A stretch of DNA of 64,000 nucleotides from Cohnella hashimotonis (GTDB lineage Bacteria; Bacillota; Bacilli; Paenibacillales; Paenibacillaceae): NCBI RefSeq assembly GCF_030014955.1, contig NZ_JAGRPV010000001.1, forward strand, positions 3,596,001 to 3,660,000, read 5' to 3'. Positions within the stretch are counted from its first letter, which is position 1; the number at the start of each line of letters is the position of its first letter. Position numbers and translations under genes: made by a program. The notes under the pieces were generated by a model. The model made no database searches, was not told the origin of the DNA, and saw only the letters and a list, made by a program, of their open reading frames with translations. Positions 27,394-36,009 of the stretch are shown piece after piece.

Positions 27394-28384
27394 AAACCTC
27401 TTCCACCCCTTCGTCGATAACCTCGAGAATTTGGACCGCGATTTTATCCCGAACCGTTCCCGGACTACCGATGTATTTCAGCTTATCCCCGACCCGGATG
27501 TCCAGCCCGCTGTCAACGCTCTTGCCGAGCGTAATCACGTCTCCAACGCCTAGATTGAGAAACTCGTGAATCGAGATTCGTGAGGTTCCGAGCACTGCGG
27601 AGATCGGCAGCTGGGCCTTCGTCACTCGTTCTTCCAGGAGCTTGATCTCTTCCGGCGCCCTTGTTTTCTTCTGAGACACGAACCAGTGATGCACGGACAG
27701 CTTGGACATGATCGGCTCGATGACGACATGCGGTATGCACAAATTGATCATGCCCGTCGTATCGCCGATTTTAGTGCTGAGCGAGATCAGGGCGATCGTT
27801 TCGTTGGGCGATACGATCTGCATGAACTGCGGATTCGTCTCGAGCGCTTCAAGACGGGGCTCGATATCGATCACGGTCCGCCACGCTTCCTGGAGCGTCT
27901 CGAGCGCGCGGCTGAATATCTTTTCCATAATGATATTCTCGATCTCCGTCAAGCTGCCGATCTTGGAAGGCGCGGTTCCGGCACCACCTAGCAGTCTGTC
28001 CAGCATGGCGAAAGCGACGTTCGGATGCACCTCCAGAACCATCCGGCCTTCGAGCGGCTCCGCCACGAAAATGTTCAGGATCGTCATTTTCGGAATGGAA
28101 CGGATGAATTCATCGTAGGGCAGCTGCTCGACCTGTACAACGTTAATCTGCACGAACGTTCGCAGCTGAGCCGAGAAATACGTTGTTAAAAACCGCGCGA
28201 AGTTTTCGTGGATTCTCGTCAGGCTTCGAATATGGTCCTTGGAAAACCGCGTCGCCCGTTTAAAGTCGTAGGATCGTATTTTCTTCTGTGTCTCTTCCTT
28301 GCGAAGCTCCTCCGCGTCCATCTCCCCGGATGACAGCGCGGCCAGCAAGGCGTCGATCTCGTTTTGTGACAGAACGTCAACCAA
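27383..28384 (-). CDS. fliM: Flagellar motor switch protein FliM
   Basis: Middle layer of the C-ring; binds CheY-P and FliG. 333 aa. N-terminal CheY-P-binding peptide LSQNEIDALLA (5-15), a central domain with GG-loop region (LLGGAG), and a C-terminal FliN-like SpoA domain. The start is TTG at 28384 with GGGGTG seven bases upstream. Confidence 0.95.
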   Translation of the reverse strand: MVDVLSQNEIDALLAALSSGEMDAEELRKEETQKKIRSYDFKRATRFSKDHIRSLTRIHENFARFLTTYFSAQLRTFVQINVVQVEQLPYDEFIRSIPKMTILNIFVAEPLEGRMVLEVHPNVAFAMLDRLLGGAGTAPSKIGSLTEIENIIMEKIFSRALETLQEAWRTVIDIEPRLEALETNPQFMQIVSPNETIALISLSTKIGDTTGMINLCIPHVVIEPIMSKLSVHHWFVSQKKTRAPEEIKLLEERVTKAQLPISAVLGTSRISIHEFLNLGVGDVITLGKSVDSGLDIRVGDKLKYIGSPGTVRDKIAVQILEVIDEGVEEVYDE

Positions 28385-28419
28385 TTGATTTCACCCCTTT
28401 CCGCTGCGTTCGGCCGCTG

Positions 28420-28902
28420 TCACAATTCTTGCATCAAGAAGTTCGTAATGCCGATTTTGACGACCTTTCCTTCAGTCAGAACAGGATTGATCTCGTTGAG
28501 CAATTCGGACACGAGCTCGTCTTTGCCTTTCGTGCCTTGCATTTCCTCCGGCGTCGTGCTCCAGAGCGCGCGGTTGATAATCGGCTTGATCAGGCTTTCT
28601 TTTACTTCGTCGAATTCGGTTTTGGCCTTGGCGCTGTCAAGCTGAAAGGTGAACCCGAAAATGACAATATAGTTCGTGTCGGACAAATTCGTTTTTATAT
28701 CGTTCAAATCGGATGTGACCTTGCCCCGTTCTGCTGCGGAGAGCGCTTCGGCCTCTACATGCTTTACGCTCTCCTGCACCGCCGCTTCCGTATCGCCGGC
28801 ATCTTTCTTGCCGAAGAAGGTGGACCAGGAATAGAGCCCGGCAATTACGATTAACGTGATCGCCAGAAGCAATGATACAAGCCAAGGCAACATTTTTTTC
28901 AT
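28420..28902 (-). CDS. fliL: Flagellar basal-body protein FliL
   Basis: Single-span stator-associated protein, 160 aa. The membrane helix is at about 7-28, followed by a stomatin-like periplasmic/extracellular domain ending IGITNFLMQEL. Start overlaps the stop of the SwrD/FlbD gene (ATGA). Family identity rests on topology and position, with good C-terminal agreement. Confidence 0.88.
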   Translation of the reverse strand: MKKMLPWLVSLLLAITLIVIAGLYSWSTFFGKKDAGDTEAAVQESVKHVEAEALSAAERGKVTSDLNDIKTNLSDTNYIVIFGFTFQLDSAKAKTEFDEVKESLIKPIINRALWSTTPEEMQGTKGKDELVSELLNEINPVLTEGKVVKIGITNFLMQEL

Positions 28903-29132
28903 GATGAAGCTCCCTCCGTTTGCGTATCGGACGAACTCGTGAGCGCAGCCATAATGCCGATGCTTCTCAAATAATGGCGTATGGAGCGGATCACATCCGA
29001 ACTATTTTCGACGACGATGTATTTCTTGCCGGTCGTCAACGTGACGAGCGTATCCGGCGTTTGTTCCACCGATTCGATCAGCAGCGCGTTGATAAAAAAT
29101 TGCGTGCCGTTAAGCCGCGTGACGGCGATCAT
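28899..29132 (-). CDS. swrD: SwrD/FlbD-family small protein
   Basis: 77 aa. Typical FlbD/YlzI pattern: I-A-V-T-R-L-N-G at the N-terminus, then E-S-V-E-Q-T-P-D and G-K-K-Y-I-V-V-E-N. In B. subtilis the same gene (ylzI, renamed swrD) raises flagellar torque by acting on stators. GGAGGG ribosome site. Lies between flgE and fliL, as expected. Confidence 0.9.
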   Translation of the reverse strand: MIAVTRLNGTQFFINALLIESVEQTPDTLVTLTTGKKYIVVENSSDVIRSIRHYLRSIGIMAALTSSSDTQTEGASS

Positions 29133-29211
29133 GGGAATCCCTCCGCAATCGGGGAGGGATTCCCCCTCCCGCTTTAATGCAATTCATTCTTGGTATGACG
29201 ATGAGATAAAA

Positions 29212-30036
29212 TTAACGCTTCAGGTTGACGACTTCTTCAAGAATCGAATCGGAGGTCGTAATGATGCGCGAGTTGGCCTGGAAGCCGCGCTGAGCGACGA
29301 TCATTTCCGTGAATTCGTTCGTCAGGTCCACGTTGGACATTTCCAGCTGTCCGGCCACGATCGAGCCCGTACCGCGTTCCGCGTCCTGGGCGGTGCCCAG
29401 ATTCAGTTCGCCTTCGGCGTTCGCGTTCGGCGTCATCCGGTACAGGTTGCCCCCGATTTTCTCCAGGCCGCTCGGATTGACGACCTTCGCGACGCCGATC
29501 TGAATGCCGGTATCCGTCTGCACGCCGTCCTGGTCGATCGATACGATGCTGCCGTTTTGCGAGATCGAAAACGCGGTTACGCCTTCGTCGAGCGTGATCG
29601 GAGCTGCGCCGTCCGCGGAGACGACGAACATCCCTTCTGCGTTGACCAGCTGACGGTTGGCATCAAGCGTAAAGTTGCCGGCGCGCGTCAGGTAGGTCGC
29701 ATCCGAATCGCCGCTCGGTTTGACTGCGAAAAATCCGTCGCCGTCGATTCTAAGGTCCGTAGAAACGTTGGTCGTCATCGCGCTGCCCGCCGTATGAATG
29801 TTGTCGATCGCCGCGACGGCTACGCCAAGACCGATCTGCTTGGCATTGACGCCGCCTGTCGTCCCCTCGACGGGCGAAGTCACGCCGGACATCGATTGGC
29901 TTAAGATGTCCTTGAACATGACGCGTCCCGCTTTGAAGCCGACCGTATTGACATTGGCGATATTGTTGCCGATGACGTCAAGCTTCGTTTGGAATCCCCG
30001 CATGCCCGATACGCCCGAATACATTGAACGCAACAT
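29212..30036 (-). CDS. flgE: Flagellar hook protein FlgE (FlgG-like)
   Basis: Builds the hook, exported through the type III apparatus. 274 aa, the short form found in Bacillus (originally called FlgG). N-terminal rod/hook motif GNNIANVNTVGFKAGR and C-terminal MIVAQRGFQANSR present. GGAGAG ribosome site. The gene lies between the TIGR02530-type gene and swrD. Hook rather than distal-rod function is inferred from operon position after flgD. Confidence 0.93.
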   Translation of the reverse strand: MLRSMYSGVSGMRGFQTKLDVIGNNIANVNTVGFKAGRVMFKDILSQSMSGVTSPVEGTTGGVNAKQIGLGVAVAAIDNIHTAGSAMTTNVSTDLRIDGDGFFAVKPSGDSDATYLTRAGNFTLDANRQLVNAEGMFVVSADGAAPITLDEGVTAFSISQNGSIVSIDQDGVQTDTGIQIGVAKVVNPSGLEKIGGNLYRMTPNANAEGELNLGTAQDAERGTGSIVAGQLEMSNVDLTNEFTEMIVAQRGFQANSRIITTSDSILEEVVNLKR

Positions 30037-30136
30037 ATGAGTTCACTCTCCATTAATTTTTCCTTCGCAGACAAACCGCTTCTGTCATTCCACGGTTTAG
30101 GCCTCCTCGTGAGGTCCGGCCGTTTCTGCTCGGTCG

Positions 30137-30538
30137 TTATTTGACCACGACGGCGCTATCGATATTCGTAAAGACATGCTGCTGCATCGATTTGTCGTCC
30201 ATGGCCGTAATGACGGTGCGGCTTGGTACGTTAACGATCATCGCCATGTTCTGATACAGAACAAGCGAATCCTTGGCGCCTTTGGCCGATGCTTGATCGA
30301 CGGCGGTTGCGATAGCGCTCAGCTGCTCGGGCCCAAGCTTGATGCCCCGCTGCGCGAGCCGCTGTTCGGCATGCTGGCTGAACTTGAGCGACTGTGCCGA
30401 CAGCATCGTTTTGAACGCGTTGCCGTCCTGCAGCTTGTCATCCTTCGACCCTCGAATAACCGGTCTGGCCGTCGGTACGATCGGCGCTGCATTGCGTGCT
30501 GCAAATCCTACATTCAGGTTGATCAGCGGATCACTCAC
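30137..30538 (-). CDS. Flagellar operon protein, TIGR02530 type
   Basis: 133 aa, soluble. Recognised by the core FSQHAEQRLAQRGI, with a C-terminal beta region including V-L-Y-Q-N-M-A-M-I-V and ending VVVK. Members sit between flgD and flgE in Firmicutes; function unknown, perhaps linked to hook assembly. The GTG start overlaps the flgD stop by 8 bases. A 100-base gap with an AAACCG/CGGTTT inverted repeat separates it from flgE. Confidence 0.88.
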   Translation of the reverse strand: MSDPLINLNVGFAARNAAPIVPTARPVIRGSKDDKLQDGNAFKTMLSAQSLKFSQHAEQRLAQRGIKLGPEQLSAIATAVDQASAKGAKDSLVLYQNMAMIVNVPSRTVITAMDDKSMQQHVFTNIDSAVVVK

Positions 30539-30983
30539 CGGTCTCCGCCTCGCCCTCCTGCGCGGCGATTGTTACGGATGTCAAGTCTCCGATCGCCACT
30601 TCGTCTTTGCCGATTACGGCAAATTGATTACCGTTTTTCATTTTGATCGAGTCGACCACGCCCGACTTCGTCACGGTCGAGCCGCTTGCCGTCGTACCGA
30701 GCCATTCGACCTGCTTGCCGATCAGGCTCGACGCGAGCGCGGCCGATTGACTCAGACCGTGAAGCTCCGTCGACATGTTCATCGTCTGCTCGAGCGAGGA
30801 GAACGTAGCCATCTGCGCGATAAAGTCCTTGTCCTGCATCGGCTGCATCGGATCCTGGTTTTGAAGCTGCGTGAGCAGGATTTTCATGAACTGGTCTTTG
30901 CCCAGCTCCGCACCGGCTCCCGTCGGCTCCGTCTTGTTGTAGGTCGAGTAATTCGACCATACCGTTTTTGACACGACCGTCAT
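30531..30983 (-). CDS. flgD: Hook capping protein FlgD
   Basis: Scaffold for hook assembly. 150 aa, the short Bacillus form lacking the extra Ig-like domains of enteric FlgD. Motif LGKDQFMKILLTQLQNQDPM (about 27-46) with ATFSSLEQTMNM following. Ribosome site GGAGGTG ten bases before the ATG. Confidence 0.94.
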   Translation of the reverse strand: MTVVSKTVWSNYSTYNKTEPTGAGAELGKDQFMKILLTQLQNQDPMQPMQDKDFIAQMATFSSLEQTMNMSTELHGLSQSAALASSLIGKQVEWLGTTASGSTVTKSGVVDSIKMKNGNQFAVIGKDEVAIGDLTSVTIAAQEGEAETGE

Positions 30984-31011
30984 GTACCCAAGTCACCTCC
31001 TCTTGCGAATT

Positions 31012-32418
31012 TTAGGCGATCACGTTCAGCGCGCTGCCGTATCCGGCGTCTCTCAAGGAAGCGGAACGCTCGAGTTCTTCTTCAAATTCCTCCAACGTTT
31101 CCACGCCGGCGCCGTTCGATCGCTTGGACTCGCCGTTCCCCGATTGCTGTCTGCGCTGCTCCTGGAACAAGAAGGCAGAGCTTTCCGACGCTTGCGGCTG
31201 ATGCTGAACGACCTCTACGCGGTCCACCTGAATCCCTTGACTCTGAAGCGTCCCTCGCAGCTGCGCCATTTGATTGTCGAGCAATTCCCTAGCCGCTTCG
31301 TTGTGAGCGACAAATTGCGCGTTCAGTACGCCGTGCTGAATCGTAAGCCTGATCTGCACTTCGCCCAGATGCTCGGGATGCAGATTGATATTCGCTTCGG
31401 AAATGCCGTTGCCGCCGGACAGCGTGAACTGCTTCACCAGGAACTTGTCCATTTGCTCCGCGAATTGTTGACCCGGTACGGTAACCGGAATTTGTTGCTT
31501 GACGCTTGCCGACAGGTCCGGCTTCGAAGCAGGATCGCCGATCAACGACTGCCAATTCAGGTTCGCAGGCTGCTCTTCAACGCCCGGCAACGAATCTGCC
31601 GGCACGGAAGCCGCGGACGGCGCCGAATCCTCCGTCGCTGCGTTGGCATTCAGATTCCAGTAAACGACCGGTTCCTTGAAAACCGCATACGTCTTCTTCA
31701 CTTCCACGTTAACGGCAACATCCCCGTCATCCGATCTCGCTTTGGCAATGCGATCTGTAAACGAGACGTGCTGTGCCGTCTTGCTGCGATTGCCTGTGTT
31801 TGCCGCAGGAATGTCCTGCCCCGCCAGCAACACATTTTTAATGCTCGCTCCGGTCTCGGCAATCTCGCCGCTCGTCAGCTTGCCGGCTTGCAGCAGCGTG
31901 CGCAGCGCTTGTACGGCATCCTGTAAAGCGGTCAACGAGAAGGCCGGCTGCGACTGAATGGCTGATGCAGCATCAGGTTGAAGTTGGCCCTGTGCGTCGG
32001 TTGCGGTCGTAGATTCGGTCACTGAGGGGATCTGCAACATCTTGGGCTGCAGCAGCGTCTGTAAGCTTGCAAGCAGCTCAGCCAGCTGATCCATTTGCGA
32101 ATCCGGCAGCTCATTGCCCTGCTGAAGCTGAGCCAACTGCTCCTCCAGGCCGTCCAGCAGCTGCGACAACTCATCCGCAGCTTGGCTTGGTTCGGCAGGC
32201 TGAGAATCGTTTGGCGCGATCGCCAGCGCCGCGCTCAGCATGCCGAGCAATCCCGGCATTGGGTTAGCCATGGCTGCGTTTTTGCCTTCGGCCGGACCTG
32301 CCGCATCAATTTTTTGCACCAGTACGCCTTGAAAAATTCCGCCAGCCGCAGTCGCTTTAGACGCGCCGGCTCCTCCCGCGCTCGTTCCGGAAGCTGCGTT
32401 TGTCGATTGAATGTTCAT
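31012..32418 (-). CDS. fliK: Hook-length control protein FliK
   Basis: Molecular ruler that triggers FlhB switching. 468 aa from the ATG at 32418, eight bases after GGGAGG. A long Ala/Gln/Pro/Ser-rich N-terminal region, then the conserved Flg_hook C-terminal domain (about 345-430) with L-H-P-E-H-L-G-E-V-Q-I-R-L and LRGTLQSQGIQVDRVEV. A charged tail follows. The N-terminal part has no conserved sequence, which is normal for the family. Confidence 0.9.
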   Translation of the reverse strand: MNIQSTNAASGTSAGGAGASKATAAGGIFQGVLVQKIDAAGPAEGKNAAMANPMPGLLGMLSAALAIAPNDSQPAEPSQAADELSQLLDGLEEQLAQLQQGNELPDSQMDQLAELLASLQTLLQPKMLQIPSVTESTTATDAQGQLQPDAASAIQSQPAFSLTALQDAVQALRTLLQAGKLTSGEIAETGASIKNVLLAGQDIPAANTGNRSKTAQHVSFTDRIAKARSDDGDVAVNVEVKKTYAVFKEPVVYWNLNANAATEDSAPSAASVPADSLPGVEEQPANLNWQSLIGDPASKPDLSASVKQQIPVTVPGQQFAEQMDKFLVKQFTLSGGNGISEANINLHPEHLGEVQIRLTIQHGVLNAQFVAHNEAARELLDNQMAQLRGTLQSQGIQVDRVEVVQHQPQASESSAFLFQEQRRQQSGNGESKRSNGAGVETLEEFEEELERSASLRDAGYGSALNVIA

Positions 32419-32473
32419 CTTTTTCACCTCCCTTCAAGAGTGATTGTCATTCACGCAATAAAGGATGCAAGCA

Positions 32474-33382
32474 TCAAGAATTCGCAGGTACGAGCTTGCT
32501 TACCAGCGACGCTGTCTTTTCCGCATCCTTCTGCGACATGGCAGCGAGTACGCTCGATCTGGCGTTGTTCGTCATCGCGCTCAGGATGCGCAGCGTCTTC
32601 GTCTGCTCCGACGCCGACATTTGCAGCAGGAGCTCCGCCGCGCTGGCTGCGTCCATCGATGAAAAGGTGCTTGCAAGCGCCGTGCTGTCGAGCGAACTCG
32701 AAGCCGTCTTCGACCGGCTCTCAAGTTCCTTGACTCTTGCCTGCAGAGCTGCGATCTGCTGGTTGGTCACGCCGTCGGAATCCTTGAGCCTCATCGTGAT
32801 GTCAGCTGCCACGGAGGGCGTCATCTTTTCGAGAATGCGGCCTCTGGAGGCATCGTTCATCGCCCCCATAACGAGCGCGGCCTCTTCCACCGTCAAGCTC
32901 TCCATGATCGGAGCAGCCTTGCCAGGAGTCATTTTTCCGTACATATCGGCCAGCGAACGAATTTTAGCCTGATAGGCGTCTTGGTTGATCTGGTGATCGC
33001 TCGACTGCTTGTCCAGTGCGGCGATCTTTTCCTGCAGCTCCGCGATCGTCTTTTGCTGCGTTACGCTTTTAGCGTCCGACGCCTTCAGCGCAGCGTCGCG
33101 CTGCGACAGGAGCGCCTGAAGCTCGGCCAGCTTTTGCCTTGCCTCATTCACCGACTCGACCTGCGATTGCTGTGCGGGATCCTCCGCGTGCTTGACGTCC
33201 GGTACGAGCGAATTGATAACCGGTATCTGGTTGCCGATCTTCTGCGCCTTCTCTCGCAAAGACGGATTAAAAATAATCAGAAGAACAATCAGCAGAATCG
33301 CCGTAAATAGAATAGGCGTTATAAAAAACAGAAAACGTTCAAAGCCGGAATAGCCGTTTTTTTCCGCGCTGGCATCCGCCAC
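32474..33382 (-). CDS. MotE/YlxF-like membrane protein with MgtE-N-type domain
   Basis: 302 aa from the GTG at 33382, six bases after GGAGGGG. Membrane helix at about 18-40, coiled coil about 70-130, then a helical-repeat region with K-M-T-P-G-K-A-A-P-I-M-E-S-L (about 135-225) resembling the MgtE N-terminal domain and alphaproteobacterial MotE. A second similar stretch is near the C-terminus (MSASEQTKTLRILSAM). It corresponds to B. subtilis ylxF between fliJ and fliK. Probably a chaperone- or stator-like flagellar factor; the exact role is unknown. Confidence 0.85.
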   Translation of the reverse strand: MADASAEKNGYSGFERFLFFITPILFTAILLIVLLIIFNPSLREKAQKIGNQIPVINSLVPDVKHAEDPAQQSQVESVNEARQKLAELQALLSQRDAALKASDAKSVTQQKTIAELQEKIAALDKQSSDHQINQDAYQAKIRSLADMYGKMTPGKAAPIMESLTVEEAALVMGAMNDASRGRILEKMTPSVAADITMRLKDSDGVTNQQIAALQARVKELESRSKTASSSLDSTALASTFSSMDAASAAELLLQMSASEQTKTLRILSAMTNNARSSVLAAMSQKDAEKTASLVSKLVPANS

Positions 33383-33416
33383 GGCCTTCCCCTCCATTCA
33401 CCGAGCTGACCTTAAG

Positions 33417-33863
33417 TTACCTTCGGGCAGACGCTCTCCGCAGCGCGATTTCGTCCAGTTCGTTCTGCTCGCGGATGAGCGCTTCCTGACGGTACTTTTG
33501 CAGCGATTTGGAGCGTGCGTTCTGCCATACCTTCTCGTCCACCATTTTGTCGGTGAGGAAAACCTGACGCTGTTGGACATGCTCTTCGGCCGCGCGCACG
33601 CCTTGTCTTTGTTGCCTGATCCTGTCGTCCAAAAAAGAGATGTAATCCTGCAGCAGGTGAAGCTCGGCAAGCGCCGTCGGTCGGGACGAACGCTCGGACA
33701 GCTCCTTTTCGTATGCGCCGCGCTCCTGACGAAGCTGGTCGAGCTGTTCTTCTTCGCTTCTAAGGCGTCCTAGCGATGCGGCATATTCCCATTCCGCCAT
33801 CGACTTCTCGCTTCCCTTAAGATCTACGATTTTTTGCAATGGATATCGGAATCGCAAGACCAT
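33417..33863 (-). CDS. fliJ: Flagellar export chaperone FliJ
   Basis: 148 aa, almost entirely coiled coil, the usual FliJ length and architecture. Starts R-F-R-Y-P-L-Q-K-I-V-D-L-K, a standard FliJ N-terminus. It inserts into the FliI hexamer like the gamma subunit of F-ATPase. The start is either the ATG at 33863 (GAGG four bases upstream) or a TTG two codons later at better spacing. Confidence 0.92.
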   Translation of the reverse strand: MVLRFRYPLQKIVDLKGSEKSMAEWEYAASLGRLRSEEEQLDQLRQERGAYEKELSERSSRPTALAELHLLQDYISFLDDRIRQQRQGVRAAEEHVQQRQVFLTDKMVDEKVWQNARSKSLQKYRQEALIREQNELDEIALRRASARR

Positions 33864-33869
33864 TCAGCC

Positions 33870-35186
33870 TCATCTCTTGTAGAAGTCAATGACCAACCGT
33901 TCCTGCGCCTGCTGCAGCGTCAGCTTCTCGGTCGTGCGCTGCCTGCAGTAATCGTTGATAACGTCGATAAATTGGATCGCTTTATCGATCTGGGGATTCG
34001 TGCCTCGCTGATAAGCGCCGATATTGATCAGATCCTCAGAGTCTCGGTAAACGGATAGCAGGCGCTTCAACTGCTCGGCCGCTTCCTGCTGCTCGCTTGC
34101 TACGATATCTTTCATGACGCGGCTGATGCTCGCCAGCACATCGATGGCCGGAAAATGTCCTTTGTGGGCCAAATGCCTGCTCAATACGATGTGACCGTCC
34201 AGGATGCCGCGCACGGCGTCCGCGATCGGCTCGTTCATATCGTCGCCGTCTACAAGCACCGTATAAAACGCGGTGATCGATCCCGCGACGCCCGTGCCCG
34301 CTCGCTCGAGCAGCTTGGGCAGCGCCGCGAAAACCGATGGCGTATACCCGCGCGTGGCCGGCGGCTCTCCGATGGCGAGTCCCACCTCGCGCAGCGCCAT
34401 CGCGTATCGCGTGACAGAATCCATCATCAGCATGACATTCATGCCGCGGTCCCTGAAATACTCCGCGATCGACGTTGCGATCAATGCGCCTTTGATACGG
34501 ATCAAGGCAGGCTGATCGGAGGTCGCGACGATGACGACTGACCGCTCGAGACCTTCCGGACCGAGATCGCGCTCGATGAACTCGAGTACTTCCCGTCCGC
34601 GCTCCCCGATCAAGGCAATGACGTTGACGTCCGCCGACGTATTGCGCGCAATCATGCCGAGCAGCGTACTCTTGCCCACGCCCGAACCGGCGAATATCCC
34701 CATCCGTTGTCCTTGTCCCACGGTCAGCAGGCCGTCGATGCAGCGCACGCCCGTACCCAGCGGATCGGTCACTCGCGGACGCTTTAGCGGGTTACTGGGC
34801 ACGCTCTGGGTCGAATACCTGGGCATCCGGCCGGGCAGTCTGGCACCGTCGAGCGGTCGGCCCAGCCCGTCGAGCACTTGTCCGAGCAGCTCGGAGCCGA
34901 CCTGGACGGTCAACGGCCTGCCGGTGGCGACAACGTCGCATCCCGGGCCGATCGCCTGCAGCTCGCCCAGGGGCATCAATAGAACGCGATTGTCGCGAAA
35001 ACCGACGACCTCCGCCTCGATCGGAGAGCCTCCGCGTACCGGATAGATGAGACACACTTCGCCGATCGCGGCATCCGGCCCTTCGGATTCGACGGTAAGG
35101 CCGATGATCTGCGCCACTTTCCCGTTAACGCGTACCGGATCGATATGCTTCAATGCCTCGGAGTATTTGCCGAGATCAAGCGCCAT
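33870..35186 (-). CDS. fliI: Flagellum-specific ATPase FliI
   Basis: Hexameric ATPase that feeds substrates to the export gate. 438 aa from the ATG at 35186, nine bases after AAGGAG and overlapping fliH by 11 bases; an upstream open frame of 33 codons lies within fliH and is rejected. Walker A GSGVGKST at 167-174, Walker B region MLMMDSVTRYA, ATPase-family PAYPPSV-like segment RGYTPSVFAALP. Confidence 0.96.
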   Translation of the reverse strand: MALDLGKYSEALKHIDPVRVNGKVAQIIGLTVESEGPDAAIGEVCLIYPVRGGSPIEAEVVGFRDNRVLLMPLGELQAIGPGCDVVATGRPLTVQVGSELLGQVLDGLGRPLDGARLPGRMPRYSTQSVPSNPLKRPRVTDPLGTGVRCIDGLLTVGQGQRMGIFAGSGVGKSTLLGMIARNTSADVNVIALIGERGREVLEFIERDLGPEGLERSVVIVATSDQPALIRIKGALIATSIAEYFRDRGMNVMLMMDSVTRYAMALREVGLAIGEPPATRGYTPSVFAALPKLLERAGTGVAGSITAFYTVLVDGDDMNEPIADAVRGILDGHIVLSRHLAHKGHFPAIDVLASISRVMKDIVASEQQEAAEQLKRLLSVYRDSEDLINIGAYQRGTNPQIDKAIQFIDVINDYCRQRTTEKLTLQQAQERLVIDFYKR

Positions 35187-36009
35187 CCGCTGTCGCTCCT
35201 TCGTCCGAGGAATGTGCCGCGATCTGCAGCAACTCTTCGCGTATCGACTCCAGCTGCGTATCGACGCGCGCATCGATGCTGCCATAGGCGGAGCGGATCA
35301 CGCAGCCGCCGCCTCGCACCGTCGGATCCGGGACGATCTGAAGCTCCGCCTGCGAATCGACGGAGAGCGCGAGTTCGTCCTTGGCGGCCTCGACGAATTC
35401 GAATTGCTCCGGCGCGACGCACAGCGTAATCGTCCCCTGCTCCTTGCGCCGTGCCAGCGCTTGCTTCATGAGATCCAGCGCCGTTTCAGGCGCGCTATTC
35501 AGCGTGCCTCGCACGATTTTGCCGGCGATCTCGCAGCTGAGCTCGACGACGAAACGTTCCGCTTCGGATATAATCCTCGCCTTGGCCTCGTAGGCTTGCG
35601 TTACGACACGCTGAGCCTCCTGCAGCATCTGCTCCAGCCGGGCCATCGTCTGATGCTCCGCCTGCTCGCTGCCGCTTGCAAAGCCTTCCTCGTAGCCGGC
35701 GCGCTTGGCCTCTTCGACATATTCGGCATCTTCCGCCCTGCGGGCTTCCCACCATGCCGCCGTCTGCGTCTCTGCATCCGCCTGGAGCTGACTCGCCTGC
35801 TCGGCCGCGTTTTGAAGAATCTGCCGCGCCGTCTCTTCGGCATCCTCCAGGATCCGGTCCTTTAGCTCCAGCGTCTCTTCGTCGGGCTCGTCTTCGGCCG
35901 CCGGTTCCCCGCCGTACGTCTTGGACTGCTGCGCAATAAAGCGAATCTGCTCCAGCCGCTTAAGCTCGTCTACCGAAATGACCTGCGAGGATTTGATCAG
36001 ATTAGACAA
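35176..36009 (-). CDS. fliH: Flagellar export regulator FliH
   Basis: Stator-like negative regulator of FliI. 277 aa. The N-terminal half is Glu/Ala/Gln-rich and helical (about 40-140), and the C-terminal domain (about 160-265) resembles F-ATPase delta, with DPTVRGGGCVIRSAYGSIDA. The start is TTG at 36009, nine bases after GGAGGAG, overlapping the fliG stop. Confidence 0.93.
   Translation of the reverse strand: MSNLIKSSQVISVDELKRLEQIRFIAQQSKTYGGEPAAEDEPDEETLELKDRILEDAEETARQILQNAAEQASQLQADAETQTAAWWEARRAEDAEYVEEAKRAGYEEGFASGSEQAEHQTMARLEQMLQEAQRVVTQAYEAKARIISEAERFVVELSCEIAGKIVRGTLNSAPETALDLMKQALARRKEQGTITLCVAPEQFEFVEAAKDELALSVDSQAELQIVPDPTVRGGGCVIRSAYGSIDARVDTQLESIREELLQIAAHSSDEGATADGA

Noticed and set aside
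30037..30136. Hairpin-forming 100-base gap between the TIGR02530-type gene and flgE as a terminator
   Set aside because: The inverted repeats are short (AAACCG/CGGTTT) and have no U-run; operon continuity is expected here.
35187..35285. N-terminal extension of fliI by 33 codons
   Set aside because: It overlaps fliH out of frame; the ATG at 35186 has AAGGAG and a normal FliI start.
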